12,016 bases of DNA, taken from the NCBI GenBank assembly GCA_905216175.1, contig CAJMSV010000051.1, positions 1 to 12,016 of the forward strand, given 5' to 3'. The position numbers were made by a program, and so were the translations under genes. This document shows, piece after piece, positions 1-6,994 of the stretch (positions are counted from its first letter, which is position 1; the number at the start of each line of letters is the position of its first letter). This DNA comes from an uncultured bacterium (GTDB lineage: Bacteria; Actinomycetota; Coriobacteriia; Coriobacteriales; Coriobacteriaceae). The notes below the pieces were generated by a model that saw only the letters and a program-made list of their open reading frames with translations, made no database searches and was not told the origin of the DNA.

Positions 1-193
1 CAAAACCGCTGCGGAAACCGGGCTCCACATCGCCAAAGCCCATGGACACCTCAGCCTCATCACATAGGGCATCGAGCTCCTCGTCGCTCATACCCTCAAA
101 CGGGTCGAACTCCTCGATCTCCTCGGCGCCTTCGGACATCTCAAGGGACTCGTCGTTCAGTATTTCATCGGTAGGCTGCATAGTGTCAGACAT
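1..193 (-). CDS. era: Probable GTPase Era, N-terminal fragment (runs off window)
   Basis: Era is an essential GTPase that binds the 3' end of 16S rRNA and helps 30S subunit assembly. Only the first 64 codons are visible; the GTPase P-loop would lie just outside the window. The call rests on the closing residues FRSGF, which resemble the lead-in to the first strand and P-loop of Era (family pattern F-x-S-G-F-V-A), and on position after ybeY and dgkA, the classic neighbours of era. ATG at 193 follows AAAGGG at 6-nt spacing and lies 12 bp after the dgkA stop, so the two are probably cotranscribed. The first 60 residues are an unusual acidic extension: I count 22 Asp/Glu and no Lys/Arg. Standard Era proteins start a few residues before the G domain. 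Internal Met codons (5, 19, 35, 51) could be alternative starts but show no better ribosome site. Another GTPase cannot be excluded. Confidence 0.7.
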   Translation of the reverse strand, partial: MSDTMQPTDEILNDESLEMSEGAEEIEEFDPFEGMSDEELDALCDEAEVSMGFGDVEPGFRSGF

Positions 194-205
194 GGGAATC
201 CCTTT

Positions 206-583
206 CTAAATAAAGCCGAGCGCGTGGGCAAATACCAGCACGCCCACAATCGCGGCAGTGATGGAAAGAACGTATACAGAGGCGGCGGCGATGTCCTTCG
301 CACGCTTGGCCAGCGGATGAAGCTCCTGGGTCGCCAGGTCGACGATAGCCTCCATAGCGGTGTTGCACAGCTCGCCGTGAATCACCAGGCCGCAACAGAT
401 GATAATCGTGGCCCACTCGGCAATGTCGAGCCCCACGATACAGCCGGCAATGACAGTGCACACGCCCGCCACGAGCATGACCTTAATGTTGCGCTCGGTC
501 TTGACGGCGGTGACGAAGCCCTCCATGGCGTAGGAAAACGACTTTAAAAAGGACGGATGGTCCTTGTTCGATCCGGGAATCAT
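206..583 (-). CDS. dgkA: DgkA-family lipid kinase (undecaprenol/diacylglycerol kinase)
   Basis: A small integral membrane kinase of 125 aa, the usual size of the family. It phosphorylates a membrane lipid with ATP. In Gram-positive bacteria the preferred substrate is generally undecaprenol, feeding the carrier lipid for peptidoglycan and other wall polymers; in Proteobacteria it is diacylglycerol. Visible hallmarks are E30-R31-N32 before the first membrane helix, the catalytic motif E71-L-C-N74-T75-A76-M-E78 followed by AIVDL, and A95-K96-D97 before the last helix. Three hydrophobic segments lie near residues 34-51, 55-70 and 99-120. ATG at 583 follows AGGAG, which overlaps the ybeY stop, so translation is likely coupled to ybeY. 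Position between ybeY and era matches many Gram-positive genomes, although the cdd gene often found before era is absent. Substrate choice cannot be read from sequence alone. Confidence 0.93.
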   Translation of the reverse strand: MIPGSNKDHPSFLKSFSYAMEGFVTAVKTERNIKVMLVAGVCTVIAGCIVGLDIAEWATIIICCGLVIHGELCNTAMEAIVDLATQELHPLAKRAKDIAAASVYVLSITAAIVGVLVFAHALGFI

Positions 584-592
584 AGACGGCTC

Positions 593-1102
593 CTAGTCGT
601 GGGCGTGGTTGGTGATGGGGCCGACGTGGACTAGCTTAGGGTCCTCGCCGCGCTCGAGCGCCAGATCGCGCAGGATGGCGTCCTCGCGGGCCTCCATGAC
701 CTCGGCCTCGTCGTCCTCGATGTGGTCATAGCCCAGCAGGTGCAGCATTCCGTGTACGAGCATCAGACGGCACTCGTCAGCGGGGCTATTGCCAAAACCG
801 GGGGCCTGACGGGCAATAACCTGCGGGGCCAAGATAATATCGCCGAGCTCGAGCGTCTCATCGGCGGGAATGTCATCGTCAAAGGCCGAATCGCACTCAA
901 ACGAGAGCACATCGGTGGTGCGGTCGATACCGCGCCACTCGTGGTTGAGCTCGTGCATCTCGTCCTCGTCGACATACGAAAGGGAAATCTCGACTCCACG
1001 TTCAACGCCCTCGGCGGCAAGCACAACCTCGCAGATGTGCTCCACCTCCTGCGCGTCGAGCAGCGTATCGAGCTCGGCATCGTTGCTGATCAATACACTC
1101 AA
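593..1102 (-). CDS. ybeY: Endoribonuclease YbeY, rRNA maturation factor
   Basis: YbeY is a zinc-dependent single-strand endoribonuclease involved in 16S rRNA 3'-end maturation and 70S quality control. The 169-aa protein carries the diagnostic metal site H117-G-M-L-H121-L-L-G-Y-D-H127, the upstream TDVLSF strand (63-68) and LGDI (86-89), all in standard order. The start codon is TTG at 1102. It is supported by AAAGGAG at 1108-1114 with 5-nt spacing and by a 4-bp TTGA overlap with the phoH stop, which implies translational coupling. An ATG-initiated product would lose conserved N-terminal sequence. The phoH-ybeY pair followed by dgkA and era is a widely conserved cluster, fitting joint work on ribosome and RNA processing. 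No conserved residue appears to be missing. Confidence 0.96.
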   Translation of the reverse strand: MSVLISNDAELDTLLDAQEVEHICEVVLAAEGVERGVEISLSYVDEDEMHELNHEWRGIDRTTDVLSFECDSAFDDDIPADETLELGDIILAPQVIARQAPGFGNSPADECRLMLVHGMLHLLGYDHIEDDEAEVMEAREDAILRDLALERGEDPKLVHVGPITNHAHD

Positions 1103-2085
1103 CGGGACTCCTTTCGGTCGCGCGGGCGCTGCTCGCGCACGTCATCATAAGCTTCATATGCCTCGACGATACGACCCACCAGGGCATGGCGCACCACGTC
1201 GGCACGCTCGAGGTGAGAAAATGCGACATCGTCGACACGGCCCAAAATCTGCTCAACGTCAGCAAGACCGCCACGACGACCCACCAGGTCGCGCTGACTC
1301 AGGTCGCCGGTAATCACGAACTTGGAGTTGAACCCAAGGCGTGTCAGGAACATCTTCATCTGCTCGGGCGTGGTATTTTGCGCCTCGTCGAGCACCACGA
1401 AGGCATCACTCAGCGTGCGGCCGCGCATGTAGGCAAGCGGGGCGATCTCGATCACGCCACGCTCCATAAGCTCATCGGTGCGCTCGCGATCCATCATGTC
1501 AAAAAGGGCGTCGTAGAGCGGACGCATGTAGGGGTCGATCTTTTCCTCAAGGGTACCGGGCAAAAAGCCCAGATTCTCCCCCGCCTCGACAACCGGACGC
1601 GTCAAGATCAGACGGCCCACCTCGTGGCGCTTGAGCGCGGCAACGGCGAGCGCCATGGCCAGATAGGTCTTACCGGTACCGGCTGGACCCAAGCCAAAGG
1701 TGATGGTATGCGAGCGAATGGCATCCACGTAGCGCTTTTGCCCGAGCGTCTTGGGACGAATGACGCGGCCGCGATACGAAAGCAGCACGTCATCGCGAAG
1801 CGACGTAGCCTCGTGCTCACCGTCGCGCAGAACGGCCAGACAGCGCGAGACATCGTCGGCAGAAAGCGTGCGCCCGGCAGCAGCCTCACGAAAGGCATGT
1901 TCGAAAAAACGCGCCACGAGTTCGACCTCATCCGGGTCACCGCTCACGGCGATGCTATCGCCACGGGCGACCACATGGGCGCGAACCAAGCTCTCGAGCG
2001 CACGAAGGACGCCGTCGCCGGCGCCCAAAACGCACGAGGGATCAATTCCCTCGGGAACGGTAAGTCTAATCTTCGAGGCTTCCAT
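1099..2085 (-). CDS. phoH: PhoH-like P-loop ATPase
   Basis: A cytoplasmic ATPase of the PhoH/YbeZ family, related to the N-terminal half of superfamily 1 helicases and commonly linked to YbeY in RNA processing. With the start used here it is 328 aa, normal for the family. It has a basic N-terminal domain, a Walker A motif GPAGTGKT (residues 133-140) and Walker B FVVLDEAQ (229-236). ATG at 2085 is chosen because AGGGAGG lies just upstream (2089-2095); it overlaps the mtaB end by 20 bp. A longer reading to 2190 would overlap mtaB by 125 bp and adds no recognisable sequence. The segment after the ATPase core reads GDLSQRDLVGRRGGL, where family members typically show Q-x-D-L-P then S-G-L; the proline and serine are substituted here. 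The stop overlaps the ybeY start by 4 bp. Confidence 0.95.
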   Translation of the reverse strand: MEASKIRLTVPEGIDPSCVLGAGDGVLRALESLVRAHVVARGDSIAVSGDPDEVELVARFFEHAFREAAAGRTLSADDVSRCLAVLRDGEHEATSLRDDVLLSYRGRVIRPKTLGQKRYVDAIRSHTITFGLGPAGTGKTYLAMALAVAALKRHEVGRLILTRPVVEAGENLGFLPGTLEEKIDPYMRPLYDALFDMMDRERTDELMERGVIEIAPLAYMRGRTLSDAFVVLDEAQNTTPEQMKMFLTRLGFNSKFVITGDLSQRDLVGRRGGLADVEQILGRVDDVAFSHLERADVVRHALVGRIVEAYEAYDDVREQRPRDRKESR

Positions 2086-3358
2086 GAACCTCCCTGCGCG
2101 CATGGACCAAGCCGGAATCATCGACTCCGATGATAGCAACATCGAGCAGGCACGGGGCTGTAAGTCCACAGGTATCGTCAAGACGGGCATGATGGAACGA
2201 ACCGAGCGTCAGGTTGTCGCCGTACTCGAGGACGGCACGCTCGACGGTGCCCACGCGACGACGAGCGTCGGCAATGGCGAGTTCCTGCGCCGCGGCTCGC
2301 ATACGACGGCTGCGCTCGGCCATAACCTCGGGCGGCACCTGGTCGGGCATATCGGCAGCAAGGGTACCGGGACGCTTGCTATAGCGGAACACGTGCATAC
2401 GCGAGAAACCCACACGACGGCACAGCGCCAGCGACTCCTCGAACTCCTCGTCCGTCTCACCAGGAAAACCGACGATGACATCGCACGAAAGAGACGCCTG
2501 GGGCAAGTTGGCGCGAATCATACGCACCGTGTCCTCAAAGGTCTCGGCGCTATAGGGACGGCCCATGCGATGCAGAGTCGCTGTGCAGCCGGACTGCACG
2601 GGCAGGTGCAAAAACGGGGCGATACGCTGCGGATAGCGCGCCATAACCTTAAGCAGGCGCTCAGAGATATCCATGGGCTCGACCGAGGAAATGCGCACAT
2701 GCGGAATAGACGTGCGCTCCATGATGGCCTCGAGCAGCTCATCGATTTCGACATGCTCGTCGGTCGCGCTCTTGCCATCGTAGGCACCCAGGTTCACACC
2801 GGTCAGCACCACCTCGGGCACGCCGGCCTCCTGGGCCTCGCGAACTTGCTCGAGCACGGACTCGACGGGCACGGAGCGCTCGGGGCCGCGTGCCTTCCAC
2901 ACAATGCAATAGGTGCAGCGATGGTTGCAGCCGTCCTGGATCTTCACGCCCAGCCGCGAACGACCGAGCGCATCGACCACGTCGCCATCGCTGCAGGCGG
3001 GAACGCTATCGGACTCAACGCCCAGCACCTCGCAGACACGTTCGGCGACATCGATCTTGGACGGCTCGGCGATCACGCGATCCGAAAGCTCCAACAGCTC
3101 CTCGGGATGCAAATTGACCACGCATCCGGTCACGACCACATAGGGCTCGTTTGGATGGGCCAGCGCATGACGGACGGCCTTACGGGTCTTGGCCTCGGCC
3201 TCGCCCGTAACGGCACAAGTGTTAATGACGATCAGATCGGCATCCTGAGGCTCCACAATAGCAAAGCCCAGGCGCATAAGATCGGCAGTGATACGGTCGG
3301 ACTCAACCCGGTTGACACGGCAACCGAGGTTGAGGACGGAAATATGGGGTGCGAGCAC
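2066..3358 (-). CDS. mtaB: tRNA t6A37 methylthiotransferase MtaB
   Basis: A radical SAM methylthiotransferase that converts t6A37 to ms2t6A37 in tRNAs decoding ANN codons. The 430-aa protein has the N-terminal UPF0004 domain with three iron-sulfur cysteines (C13 in LGCRVN, C48 in NTCAVT, C79 in VTGCV), the radical SAM motif C144-x3-C148-x2-C151, and a C-terminal TRAM-like region after about residue 365. The LGCRVN and NTCAVTGEA signatures favour MtaB over MiaB or RimO. GTG at 3358 is preceded by AAGGAG within the 9-bp gap after dnaJ. The 3' end overlaps the phoH start by 20 bp. In many relatives rsmE, and sometimes prmA, lies between dnaJ and mtaB; both are absent here. The assignment within the methylthiotransferase family is firm but unproven. 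Confidence 0.94.
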   Translation of the reverse strand: MLAPHISVLNLGCRVNRVESDRITADLMRLGFAIVEPQDADLIVINTCAVTGEAEAKTRKAVRHALAHPNEPYVVVTGCVVNLHPEELLELSDRVIAEPSKIDVAERVCEVLGVESDSVPACSDGDVVDALGRSRLGVKIQDGCNHRCTYCIVWKARGPERSVPVESVLEQVREAQEAGVPEVVLTGVNLGAYDGKSATDEHVEIDELLEAIMERTSIPHVRISSVEPMDISERLLKVMARYPQRIAPFLHLPVQSGCTATLHRMGRPYSAETFEDTVRMIRANLPQASLSCDVIVGFPGETDEEFEESLALCRRVGFSRMHVFRYSKRPGTLAADMPDQVPPEVMAERSRRMRAAAQELAIADARRRVGTVERAVLEYGDNLTLGSFHHARLDDTCGLTAPCLLDVAIIGVDDSGLVHARREVHGSLED

Positions 3359-3367
3359 GCGGGCTCC

Positions 3368-4516
3368 TTAATCGAGGATATCGTCGAGGGCACTCTTGAT
3401 ACGGTCGGTCACCGACTTCTTACCGGAAGCGACGTCATCGCCCATCTCATCGGCAAAAGCACGGAGCAGCTCGCGCTGCTTATTGGAAAGATTGGTGGGA
3501 ACAACCACGCGCAGTTGCACGATCAGGCGGCCACGCGAACCGCCACCGCCAATGCGCGGCATGCCGTAATTAATGACGCTCACGGTGTCACCGTACTGGG
3601 CGCCGGCGGGAACCGTCACCTTAACGACCTCGTCGGGCATAATGCCTTCGACCTCGATCTCGCAGCCGAGCGCAGCCTGCGCAATCGAGATATCGCTCAC
3701 CAGGTACAGGTCGTCACCGTTGCGCTTAAAGCGCTCATGGTCGGCAACGCGCACGTTGACAATCAGGTCGCCCGAAGGCTCGCCGCGAAGGCCGGCCTCG
3801 CCAAAGCCGCTCACCCGCAGCTGGCGACCGGTCGAAACGCCGGCGGGAATATCGATGTCGATCTTTTCATGCGAAGGCGTGCGGCCCTGACCGTCGCAGG
3901 TCTCGCAGGGATGGTCGATAACCGTGCCCTCGCCATGGCAGTCGGGGCAAGGCGAAGAGGACTGAACCTGGCCCAGGAACGAACGCTGAACCGTCGTGAC
4001 ATAGCCCGTGCCGTGGCAGCGGCCGCACTGCTTTTCCTGTGCGCCCTCTGCCCTACCGGTGCCGTTGCAGTCCTCGCAAGGAGCAAGGCGGTCATAGCTG
4101 ATCGTCTTTTTGCAGCCGAGCGCCGCCTCCTTGAGCGTCACCGAAAGCGAGATGGCCATGTCACGTCCGCGACGACGCTCACGACGGCCGCGGGCGCCAC
4201 CGCCGGCGCCGCCGCCAAAGAACGACGAGAACAAGTCGTCCATGCCCATGCCACCAAAGATATCGTTGATATCGACGTAGCCCGAACCACCAGGGCCGTC
4301 GGCAGCGCCGTAACGGTCGTAGTTAGCACGCTTCTGCTCGTCGGAAAGAACGGAATAGGCCTCGTTGAGCTCCTTGAACTTGGCCTCGGCCTCGGGGTCG
4401 TCCGAAACGTCCGGGTGTACGGTACGGGCCTTCTTTAGAAACGCGCGCTTAATCGTCCGCGCATCGGCATCCTTGTCGACGCCAAGTACCTCGTAGTAAT
4501 CCCTATTTTCCGACAC
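3368..4516 (-). CDS. dnaJ: Molecular chaperone DnaJ (type I, canonical)
   Basis: A J-domain co-chaperone that delivers substrates to DnaK and stimulates its ATPase. The protein is 382 aa with full type I architecture: J domain with HPD at 34-36, a short G/F linker (about 72-110), four CxxCxGxG zinc repeats (cysteines at 147/150, 164/167, 190/193, 204/207), then two C-terminal substrate domains and a dimerisation tail. GTG at 4516 is preferred because GGAAGGA lies 7 nt upstream and the product starts just before RDYYEVLGV; extending to 4582 adds 22 unrelated residues across the spacer. It follows a membrane-anchored DnaJ by 81 bp and precedes mtaB by 9 bp. No dnaK or grpE is adjacent, so this is probably the DnaJ2-type copy typical of actinobacterial lepA-hemW clusters. 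I see no CIRCE or HAIR inverted repeat upstream. Confidence 0.95.
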   Translation of the reverse strand: MSENRDYYEVLGVDKDADARTIKRAFLKKARTVHPDVSDDPEAEAKFKELNEAYSVLSDEQKRANYDRYGAADGPGGSGYVDINDIFGGMGMDDLFSSFFGGGAGGGARGRRERRRGRDMAISLSVTLKEAALGCKKTISYDRLAPCEDCNGTGRAEGAQEKQCGRCHGTGYVTTVQRSFLGQVQSSSPCPDCHGEGTVIDHPCETCDGQGRTPSHEKIDIDIPAGVSTGRQLRVSGFGEAGLRGEPSGDLIVNVRVADHERFKRNGDDLYLVSDISIAQAALGCEIEVEGIMPDEVVKVTVPAGAQYGDTVSVINYGMPRIGGGGSRGRLIVQLRVVVPTNLSNKQRELLRAFADEMGDDVASGKKSVTDRIKSALDDILD

Positions 4517-4537
4517 GACCGAATCCTTCCGACTTTC

Positions 4538-4566
4538 ATTATTGTCACAGTGCGTCCTATACCCAA
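4538..4566 (-). promoter_or_regulatory. Weak candidate promoter before canonical dnaJ
   Basis: TTGGGT (4561-4566), a 17-nt spacer and AATAAT (4538-4543) lie in the 81-bp gap between the two dnaJ genes. The predicted start near 4531 would leave a very short leader beginning at the GGAAGGA ribosome site. No terminator hairpin with a T-run follows the upstream gene, so read-through is equally likely. Confidence 0.25.
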
Positions 4567-4597
4567 GCTGGGCCGGCCGCAAACAGAGGGCTAGATG

Positions 4598-5701
4598 TTA
4601 TTGCATTGCGTAGGGCGAAAGCATGGCCCGTTGCGAGCAGCTCGCAAACCAAACCGACACGAGCGCGAACATGAAGCCGTTGGCAAAACCGTTGGCAAAC
4701 TGCATCGCGCCGCGCTTCCACCACAGCAGGCTGCGATGAAGCACACCGTCCGAAAGCACCATAAACAGGCCCATGGTAAACGGAATAAAGCACATCACGG
4801 CAAAGGCCGAGAACACGCCCGAAATGGCCGACAGCACCAAAAACGGCGCCACGATGCCCATCAGGTAAAAACCGGTACGAGCTTTGCCTTCCAAGCGCTC
4901 GGCCTCAACATGGGCGCGGCCGACCAGGTCGCCGCCCGCGGCACCGTTGGTGCCAGCATGACCCATGCCGCTAATGCGGACCTCGTCGCCGTCATGCGTG
5001 CCGGCAGGAAACTCAATCGTCTGCTCGGAGGTTACGCGAGTACGACCGCTGCCACCGCAATCAGGGCAGGGGTCGGCCACGACCTTACCGGAACCGCCGC
5101 ACTCGGGGCAGACCGACTGGAACGTGCCCGCACCAAACAGGAAGGACAGGTCGACGTCGATGTGGCCGCGGCCACCGCAGCTCGGGCAGGTATGGGCATG
5201 CTCGGAGGAGACAGAACCCGAACCGCCGCAATGTCCGCAAGTATCGAAACGCGTGTAGCGGACGGTCTTGCGGGCACCGCCCTTGGCCTCCTTGGCGTCG
5301 AGTTTGATATCGACGACCACATTGGCGCCGTTCTCGGGATTGTAGGCAGCCTGCCCACGACGCTGCTGGCCCCAGGTACCGCCAAAAGGAAAGCCGCCCT
5401 CAAAGGGATTGCCATAACCCGTGTTACCGGCGTAGCCGCCACCATAGGGCGAAGCCGTAGGAGCACCGGCAAAGGGATTGCCAGAACGCATGGCGTCGTA
5501 GCGCGCACGTTTTTGCTCATCCGAAAGCACGGCGTAGGCCTCGGAAACCTCTTTAAACTTTTCCTCGGCATCCGGCTCTTTGTTGACGTCCGGATGGAGC
5601 TTGCGGGCCTTTTGCTGGAAGGCCTTTTGAATATCACGCGAGGTGGCGTCCTTGGAGACACCCAAAATCTCGTAGTAATCTTTTTCGTTCATCGTCGCCA
5701 T
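4598..5701 (-). CDS. DnaJ-family protein with C-terminal membrane helices
   Basis: A 367-aa hybrid J protein. Residues 1-70 form a J domain with HPD at 36-38; about 74-115 is a Gly/Phe/Pro-rich linker; four CxxCxGxG zinc repeats follow (cysteines at 155/158, 172/175, 198/201, 212/215). The first C-terminal domain begins normally (IEFPAGTHDGDEVRISGMG) but stops near GGDL at about residue 258. In place of the second substrate domain and dimerisation tail there are roughly three hydrophobic helices (about 277-298, 301-322 and 336-353) and a short polar end. I infer an inner-membrane protein with the J domain in the cytoplasm, recruiting DnaK to the membrane. ATG at 5701 is chosen because AGGAGG lies 9 nt upstream (5711-5716); the longer GTG start at 5722 would place that site inside the gene. 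Both halves are in one frame, so this is not an obvious frameshift. Membrane role and partner are unknown. Confidence 0.9.
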   Translation of the reverse strand: MATMNEKDYYEILGVSKDATSRDIQKAFQQKARKLHPDVNKEPDAEEKFKEVSEAYAVLSDEQKRARYDAMRSGNPFAGAPTASPYGGGYAGNTGYGNPFEGGFPFGGTWGQQRRGQAAYNPENGANVVVDIKLDAKEAKGGARKTVRYTRFDTCGHCGGSGSVSSEHAHTCPSCGGRGHIDVDLSFLFGAGTFQSVCPECGGSGKVVADPCPDCGGSGRTRVTSEQTIEFPAGTHDGDEVRISGMGHAGTNGAAGGDLVGRAHVEAERLEGKARTGFYLMGIVAPFLVLSAISGVFSAFAVMCFIPFTMGLFMVLSDGVLHRSLLWWKRGAMQFANGFANGFMFALVSVWFASCSQRAMLSPYAMQ

Positions 5702-5743
5702 GCGCGGCAACCTCCTGCTCACAGCAGCGTATATATTCCGGTA

Positions 5744-5758
5744 ATTCTACCCGAGCGG
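5744..5758 (-). promoter_or_regulatory. Candidate promoter -10 element upstream of membrane dnaJ
   Basis: TAGAAT lies at 5744-5749 in the 58-bp gap between hemW and the membrane dnaJ, about 43 nt from the ATG. It is preceded by CCGCTCGGG, giving a 15-nt word almost identical to one directly upstream of lepA. No convincing -35 hexamer lies 16-18 nt upstream. A start near 5737 would give a leader of about 36 nt holding the AGGAGG site. Inference only. Confidence 0.35.
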
Positions 5759-5759
5759 C

Positions 5760-6992
5760 CTAAGCTAGATCCCAAAACAGCTCGAACAGAACATTTCCAT
5801 CGAGCCAGCCCAGGTGTGTCGGCGCCAGACGAGCTCGAACATGGCGCGCGATGACATCTGCCGAAATGAAGGGTCCCTCATGGACTCCGAGCGTCTCGGG
5901 CACCCAAGTGGCAAGACCCAATTCGAGCGCGCGATCGCAGGCAGCCGCCAGCTCATCGGCCGGGATGACACGAGCCGCGCGAGCCAAAAGGTCGGACGCG
6001 ACACCGCGCGTCATGCGACAAGCGAGCATCAGGTCTTCGGCCGCGGCCTCGCGCTGCGACAGATATTCGGCCTCGAACGCCGTCGCGTCATCGTCACGTT
6101 GCACCAGACGCACGCGGTACGCATCGCCTCGAGAAGACACACAGGGGAACAAACCTGCAAGATGGTCGAAATCTTCGGCGTCGAGCATGCCCGCGGCAGA
6201 ACGGCCCAGGCCCAGGTAGCCCCGTCCGGTCCAGTAGGCAATGTTATGGGCGCACTCATGGCCGTCGAGCGCGTAGCTTGCCACCTCATACGGATGATAG
6301 CCGGCCGCAACCAGGCGCTCACGCGCCACATCCATGCACGAAGCCTGAAAATCCTCATCAGGCTCGAGCGACTCGTCACGGCACGCCATGCGATAAAGGG
6401 GCGTCCCCTCCTCAAGCGTGAGCGGGTAAACCGACACATGATGCGGAGCCGCCGCAAGCACGCCAACGAGCGTGCGATTCCAACTCGCTGCGGTTTGCCC
6501 GGGAAGTCCGCACATTAGGTCGCACGACACATCGAGCCCAGCGTCCTTAACCGTCGTGATGGCAGCGAGCGCCCGATCGGCATCGTGAATGCGGCCGATG
6601 GCGGTAAGTTCGGCGTTATCGAGCGTTTGCACGCCCAGAGAGACGCGTGTGACACCAACCTCGGCAAGCGCAGCGGCAAGCTCGGCGGTCAGCGACTCGG
6701 GATTGGCCTCGCAGGTAAACTCAACGGGGGCACACGACGCACGAATACGACGCGCCAGCTCTACCAGGCGCTCCCCCGCCAGCGACGGCGTACCGCCGCC
6801 AACATAGACGGTGCGAATCTGGTCGAGGGCCCCAGCCTTGCCAAAAGCATCGAGGCGCGCGTACAACTGCTCAAAATAGGAATCGAGCGCGGCATCCAAA
6901 TCACACGAAGCAAAGCTGCGCGAGTCGAAGTCGCAGTAGCGGCACTTTTGGGCACAGAACGGCACGTGCACGTACAGCGCGGTAACGGTCAC
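5760..6992 (-). CDS. hemW: HemW, radical SAM heme chaperone
   Basis: HemW (formerly called oxygen-independent coproporphyrinogen oxidase-like) binds a 4Fe-4S cluster and heme and is thought to insert heme into membrane proteins such as respiratory oxidases. The 410-aa protein begins with the radical SAM signature C13-x3-C17-x2-C20 followed by DF, where HemN would have a fourth cysteine pattern, so HemW is favoured. YVGGGTPS is at 63-70 and a HemW C-terminal domain ends in VLFELFWDLA. GTG at 6992 lies 2 bp after the dusB stop, with GGAGG 7 nt upstream inside dusB, so the two are coupled. One oddity: the motif usually ending in G-A-H-G or G-A-H-S after YLG-x-G reads YLGLGRSAAG here, losing the histidine. 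lepA-hemW proximity is widely conserved. Confidence 0.92.
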   Translation of the reverse strand: MTVTALYVHVPFCAQKCRYCDFDSRSFASCDLDAALDSYFEQLYARLDAFGKAGALDQIRTVYVGGGTPSLAGERLVELARRIRASCAPVEFTCEANPESLTAELAAALAEVGVTRVSLGVQTLDNAELTAIGRIHDADRALAAITTVKDAGLDVSCDLMCGLPGQTAASWNRTLVGVLAAAPHHVSVYPLTLEEGTPLYRMACRDESLEPDEDFQASCMDVARERLVAAGYHPYEVASYALDGHECAHNIAYWTGRGYLGLGRSAAGMLDAEDFDHLAGLFPCVSSRGDAYRVRLVQRDDDATAFEAEYLSQREAAAEDLMLACRMTRGVASDLLARAARVIPADELAAACDRALELGLATWVPETLGVHEGPFISADVIARHVRARLAPTHLGWLDGNVLFELFWDLA

Positions 6993-6994
6993 CC

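Noticed and set aside
1751..4438. An 895-codon open frame on the plus strand opposite phoH, mtaB and dnaJ
   Set aside because: It is antisense to three genes with clear family motifs, has no recognisable domain and no good ribosome site, and long antisense frames are expected from the codon bias of GC-rich genes.
4565..4590. GGCCGGCC palindrome after the membrane dnaJ as a terminator
   Set aside because: There is no T-run after it and the stem is only a short self-complementary word.
4598..4876. Frameshift as the cause of the hydrophobic C-terminus of the first DnaJ
   Set aside because: The other two minus-strand frames here show no DnaJ C-terminal domain motifs, and the hydrophobic segment has plausible helix spacing and a proper stop, so an in-frame fusion fits better.
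5702..5759. CIRCE or HAIR heat-shock operator upstream of the dnaJ genes
   Set aside because: Neither TTAGCACTC-N9-GAGTGCTAA nor CTTGAGT-N7-ACTCAAG, nor a close relative, is present here or in the 4517-4597 gap.
4595..5854. A 419-codon plus-strand open frame opposite the membrane dnaJ
   Set aside because: Its composition mirrors the reverse complement of the zinc-finger gene, and it spans the hemW-dnaJ gap and the end of hemW without any family motif.
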